Below are positions 5,820-6,082 of a stretch of DNA of 6,082 nt, piece after piece. The stretch is from an uncultured Rhodospirillales bacterium (GTDB lineage Bacteria > Pseudomonadota > Alphaproteobacteria > CALMVH01). How positions within the stretch are numbered: position 1 is the stretch's first letter; the number at the start of each line of letters is the position of its first letter. The translations under genes and the position numbers were made by a program. The notes beneath the pieces were generated by a model. The model was not told the DNA's origin, ran no database searches, and saw only the letters and a list, made by a program, of their open reading frames with translations. The DNA is taken from NCBI GenBank assembly GCA_937873165.1, contig CALMVH010000313.1, positions 1 through 6,082 of the forward strand, read 5' to 3'.

Positions 5820-5850
5820 GCCGGTATGTTACGCAGCATACCATACCGGC
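5820..5850. repeat. Perfect inverted repeat before fic, possible operator or leader hairpin
   Basis: GCCGGTATG at 5820-5828 and CATACCGGC at 5842-5850 are perfect reverse complements separated by 13 bases. A further CATAC at 5837-5841 can pair with the same GTATG, giving a competing smaller hairpin. The repeat ends 5 bases before the fic ATG at 5814. It could be a dimeric operator, perhaps bound by the winged-helix end of Fic itself, or an RNA hairpin covering the ribosome binding site. The 9-bp arms are seen directly; the function is inferred. Confidence 0.5.
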
Positions 5851-5861
5851 CGGAATAGGTT

Positions 5862-5890
5862 ATGAGAACATGATTTTTCTAACGTATCAA
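5862..5890 (-). promoter_or_regulatory. Candidate promoter of fic
   Basis: On the minus strand, TTGATA (5890-5885) matches five of six -35 positions. It stands 17 bases before TCTCAT (5867-5862), which matches four of six -10 positions. Transcription would start near 5855, placing the inverted repeat at 5820-5850 at the very start of the transcript. The region is A+T-rich, so chance matches are likely. Confidence 0.3.
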
Positions 5891-5930
5891 ATTGTCCATG
5901 ACGAAAAATTCCCATTCACACGACATTACA

Positions 5931-6047
5931 ACGCCAGCCTCGCCGCCAGTAACCGGCCGGCGGGACCATCGCCATGGATGCGCCGCGGGCGAAACCCGCA
6001 TCGCGCAACCGGCGAGGGGCGTGGACCTGAGCAAACTGATTCCATGA
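5931..6047 (+). pseudogene. Decayed remnant of the hslU 3' end
   Basis: This stretch aligns by eye with the end of hslU at 4582-4700. The last 56 bases before the stop (5992-6047 against 4645-4700) match at 46 positions, beginning with 18 identical bases, and both end in TGA. The 51 bases before that match at about 37 positions with two single-base deletions. Read across those deletions it encodes ASLAASNR, AGGTIAMDA and TRIAQPARGVDLSKLIP, against ISFAASDR, AGETITIDA and TRIAQLAKDVDLSKFIL in HslU. Many changes alter the residue (L to P, K to R, D to G, F to L), so it is not under selection. Similarity fades before about 5930. It lies on the same strand as hslU, beyond fic, so fic is bracketed by two hslU tails. 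The minus-strand frame across this region is only its antisense. Confidence 0.85.
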
Positions 6048-6082
6048 CATCGCCGCCCGGCCATCATGGACAATACAGGGAC

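Noticed and set aside
4924..5865. A 313-codon plus-strand open frame across fic
   Set aside because: It is antisense to fic, whose catalytic motif is intact, and has no recognisable domain.
5879..6073. A 64-codon minus-strand frame at the right edge
   Set aside because: It is antisense to the decayed hslU tail, which fully explains its sequence.
1..6082. CRISPR array, tRNA, rRNA, transposase or integrase
   Set aside because: No regularly spaced repeats, no cloverleaf-like sequence and no recombinase motifs were seen on either strand.

Overview
The window reads as chromosomal DNA of a high-G+C alphaproteobacterium. HslV carries a short N-terminal propeptide, HslU is of the alphaproteobacterial type, and hslVU sits head-to-head with hisB-hisH, an arrangement common in that class. 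The HslU sequence and genome style suggest Acetobacteraceae, but this is inference. The core genes (about 700-4700) show strong G/C preference at third codon positions. The left edge is very different: 61 of the first 180 bases are G or C by hand count.

Layout. Positions 1-660 are an A+T-rich accessory segment. It holds a doubtful 54-codon membrane-protein ORF and a Rap1a/Tai-type secreted immunity protein gene broken by one in-frame TAG. Positions 708-2753, minus strand, are a probable operon reading leftward: an unrecognised 90-aa ORF, hisB, a small secreted protein of unknown function, and hisH. The expected next gene, hisA, is absent; the low-G+C accessory DNA lies there instead. Positions 2772-4700, plus strand, are the hslVU heat-shock protease operon, with a possible RpoH-type promoter and a 4-base GTGA overlap between the two genes. 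Positions 4690-5850, minus strand, hold a gene for a self-inhibited class II Fic adenylyltransferase with a C-terminal winged-helix region. It converges on hslU with an 11-base overlap and has a 9+9 bp perfect inverted repeat directly before its start.

The most informative hidden signal is at 5931-6047. It is a decayed second copy of the 3' end of hslU, in the same orientation, with two single-base deletions and several non-synonymous changes, lying just beyond fic. The intact hslU tail and this remnant are direct repeats about 1.35 kb apart that bracket fic. The simplest reading is that fic arrived at the end of hslU on a segment carrying its own hslU tail, restoring the gene and leaving the resident tail to decay.

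Together, HslV and HslU form an ATP-dependent protease, while HisB and HisH carry out two steps of histidine synthesis. Fic and the immunity pseudogene are accessory genes at the two edges of this conserved core, so both flanks look like recombination boundaries.
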